From Candidatus Poribacteria bacterium (GTDB lineage Bacteria > Poribacteria > WGA-4E > PCPOR2b), in contig JAPUIP010000453.1 of assembly GCA_027296925.1 (NCBI GenBank), positions 1 to 7,024 on the forward strand: a stretch of 7,024 nt of DNA. The letters are read 5' to 3'. Shown here one piece after another: positions 6,278 to 7,024 of this stretch; position 1 is the stretch's first letter; every line of letters starts with the position of its first letter. Below the pieces are notes generated by a model. The model searched no databases and was not told the origin of the DNA. It saw only the letters and a program-made list of their open reading frames with translations. The position numbers and the translations under genes were made by a program.

Positions 6278-6487
6278 TCATTCTCCGGATTTCTCATCAA
6301 TCATGTCATAAAGCATCTGCACGGTCACTTTATCCACACCGTGCTCAAGGGCAAAGCGAAACGCCTGAACGACAGCGGAGATTTCTGCCCCGCCGAGTAT
6401 CGAGTGATATTTACTCTCGCTCTCGGCCAAATTTTCAACTTCTCGCTCATAGATTTCAACCAGTTCGTTTTCAAGAGTGGAGGGCAT
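6278..6487 (-). CDS. Small acidic helical protein, operon partner of the Rad50-like ATPase
   Basis: This 69-residue protein is acidic and probably helical. The first third is Glu-rich (ENELVEIYEREVENLAESES). The remainder contains ISAVVQAFRFALEHGVDKV and ends MLYDMIDEKSGE. No Cys, signal peptide or membrane segment is seen, and I recognise no family. It lies three bases upstream of the ATPase gene, so both are made from one message and may interact. AAGGAG lies upstream, but about 12 bases from the ATG at 6487, longer than usual; an in-frame TGA two codons earlier rules out a longer protein. The tight spacing and regular composition make a real gene likely. It could be an accessory subunit of the ATPase, taking the place of the missing nuclease, but that is inference. 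Confidence 0.65.
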   Translation of the reverse strand: MPSTLENELVEIYEREVENLAESESKYHSILGGAEISAVVQAFRFALEHGVDKVTVQMLYDMIDEKSGE

Positions 6488-6505
6488 GGTTCAGTCTAAC
6501 TCCTT

Positions 6506-6529
6506 GATTGCAGATGGGTTGATGCAATC
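6506..6529. promoter_or_regulatory. Inverted repeat in divergent promoter region, possible operator
   Basis: GATTGCA (6506-6512) and its reverse complement TGCAATC (6523-6529) are separated by ten bases. The right arm overlaps the -35 box of the plus-strand promoter at 6519-6548, and the left arm is next to the ribosome binding site of the minus-strand small gene. A repressor bound here could control both directions. No protein is identified. Confidence 0.35.
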
Positions 6530-6548
6530 TGAATAAACATATTATAAT
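6519..6548 (+). promoter_or_regulatory. Candidate promoter for the 77-residue ORF
   Basis: TTGATG (6519-6524) is followed by 18 bases and a perfect TATAAT (6543-6548). The transcript would begin near 6555, about 23 bases before the GTG at 6578. The TATAAT sequence also reads as TATAAT on the other strand, so the AT-rich core may serve the divergent pair, but no good minus-strand -35 box was found at the right distance. Confidence 0.45.
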
Positions 6549-6577
6549 TTGCCGAGGTCAAGATAGCGAGTTATTAA

Positions 6578-6811
6578 GTGCGGATAACTGCAGTTGAAAT
6601 TTCCACAACCGTTATAGACAAGCTAGAATTCAAGCATCATGTCACTGAGGACGAAGTGCGCCAGGTGCTTCTCTATGATGAACAGCTTATTGTTTACCGC
6701 ACCGGCAGAGGCAAGAGACGACAGCGGAATAAAAAACAGGAACGGCGTTATCTTACGACTTTTTCACTTAGCCCTGATCTAAAGATCGGGCTGATAGCTC
6801 AAGTCCACTGA
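6578..6811 (+). CDS. Small basic protein, faintly BrnT-like
   Basis: This is a 77-residue ORF starting with GTG directly after an in-frame TAA. IDKLEFKHHVTEDEVRQVLL (residues 13-32) recalls the K/R-H-x-V-x-x-x-E-V pattern of BrnT-type toxins and related small proteins. A very basic linker, RTGRGKRRQRNKKQERR, follows, and then a beta-like ending, RYLTTFSLSPDLKIGLIAQ. The family also ends with a hydrophobic strand after an R-Y-L motif, which fits, but the match is weak and no antitoxin gene follows. The last dozen codons lie inside a hairpin (6770-6792) that opens a repeat-rich region, so the natural C-terminus may have been replaced. The ribosome binding site is poor (GCGAG). Promoter placement supports expression. 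Confidence 0.5.
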   Translation: MRITAVEISTTVIDKLEFKHHVTEDEVRQVLLYDEQLIVYRTGRGKRRQRNKKQERRYLTTFSLSPDLKIGLIAQVH

Positions 6812-6894
6812 AGTGGACTCGGATTGTTCGTTTTAGTCGTCTTCAGACGACTTTGGCTTTGAGCTAGGTCGGCTGCCCCCTCAAAGTTCGGGGC
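6770..6894. repeat. Cluster of perfect hairpins, cloverleaf-like
   Basis: Four local stems and one enclosing stem occur within 125 bases. Stem A pairs AGCCC-T-GATC (6770-6779) with GATCGGGCT (6784-6792), with one bulge. Stem B pairs AGTCCAC (6802-6808) with GTGGACT (6813-6819) around TGAA. Stem C pairs AGTCGTC (6835-6841) with GACGACT (6846-6852) around TTCA, which reads TGAA on the other strand. An outer stem TAGCTCAA (6795-6802) with TTGAGCTA (6859-6866) encloses B and C. Stem E pairs GCCCC (6875-6879) with GGGGC (6890-6894). On the minus strand stem C is followed by AAAA, so it is not a classical terminator. This may be a structured RNA, a mobile-element end or a dispersed palindromic repeat. 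Confidence 0.6.
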
Positions 6895-6900
6895 AAGCAC

Positions 6901-7020
6901 CCTCCCTCGAAGCTTACCTCGAAGCTTACTTCGAAGCACCACAGGCACTCCTTTCAGTCGCTTACCTCGAAGCTTACCTCGAAGCTTACCTCGAAGCACC
7001 ACAGGCACCCTCTCAGCCGA
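6901..7020. repeat. Tandem 60-bp duplication made of 12-bp units
   Basis: Positions 6901-6960 and 6961-7020 are two copies of one 60-bp unit, nearly identical over the first 48 bases and diverged in the last 12. Within each, CTCGAAGCTTAC recurs with a 12-bp period about three times, then the run leads into TCGAAGCACCACAGGCAC (6931-6948 and 6991-7008). The minus strand is open through it and would read Lys-Leu-Arg-Gly over and over because 12 bases equal four codons. That low-complexity frame is most simply a by-product of the repeat. The array may continue past the right edge. Confidence 0.75.
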
Positions 7021-7024
7021 GGGC

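Noticed and set aside
6770..6894. IS200/IS605 element end
   Set aside because: The hairpins resemble transposon subterminal structures, but no transposase gene or target signature is visible inside the window.
6799..7008. Minus-strand ORF rich in Lys-Leu-Arg-Gly repeats
   Set aside because: It is produced by the 12-bp repeat keeping frame, overlaps the hairpin cluster and has no recognisable domain. It is also open to the right edge, so it cannot be fully excluded.
6901..7020. CRISPR array
   Set aside because: The repeated units are directly adjacent and nearly identical, with no unique spacers, and no cas genes are visible.

Overview
This window reads as a bacterial chromosomal fragment of roughly balanced base composition, densely packed, with several TTG/GTG starts. 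The mix of a Gfo/Idh/MocA oxidoreductase, a VOC protein, small orphan ORFs and hairpin-rich repeats would suit an uncultured lineage such as Candidatus Poribacteria or a relative. That assignment is an impression, not a demonstration.

Left part (1-2718). A minus-strand operon reads out of the left edge: a QueD/6-pyruvoyl-tetrahydropterin-synthase-like gene (610-990), then, one base later, the N-terminal 202 residues of a tRNA-guanine-transglycosylase-fold protein resembling DpdA (1-608, cut by the window edge). DpdA is the enzyme that places 7-deazaguanine bases in DNA, and QueD makes an early precursor of those bases, so the pair suggests a deazapurine nucleic-acid modification locus. A good minus-strand promoter (1244-1272) lies about 250 bases upstream, leaving a long leader with a possible 22-residue ORF. 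Divergently, a NadD/NMNAT-like nucleotidyltransferase (1376-2128) faces a DUF488-like gene with a C-terminal Cys cluster (2119-2718). The two genes overlap tail to tail inside a perfect 22-bp palindrome that gives both proteins the same last residues.

Middle (2848-4388). A VOC/glyoxalase-fold metalloprotein and a Gfo/Idh/MocA NAD(P)-dependent oxidoreductase form a two-gene plus-strand operon, probably for sugar or polyol metabolism.

Right part (4403-7024). A minus-strand pair encodes a small acidic 69-residue protein and a compact Rad50/SbcC-like ATPase (623 aa) with a CPTC zinc hook and several altered ATPase motifs. No SbcD/Mre11 nuclease is present. Across a divergent promoter region lies a 77-residue ORF faintly resembling BrnT-type small proteins. 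The window then ends in non-coding DNA: a cluster of perfect hairpins, followed by a 60-bp tandem duplication built from 12-bp units.

Most interesting hypothesis: the left operon is a divergent 7-deazaguanine modification system with a catalytically altered QueD homologue. The neighbouring nucleotidyltransferase, DUF488 protein and Rad50-like ATPase may be accessory or separate genome-defence or repair functions.
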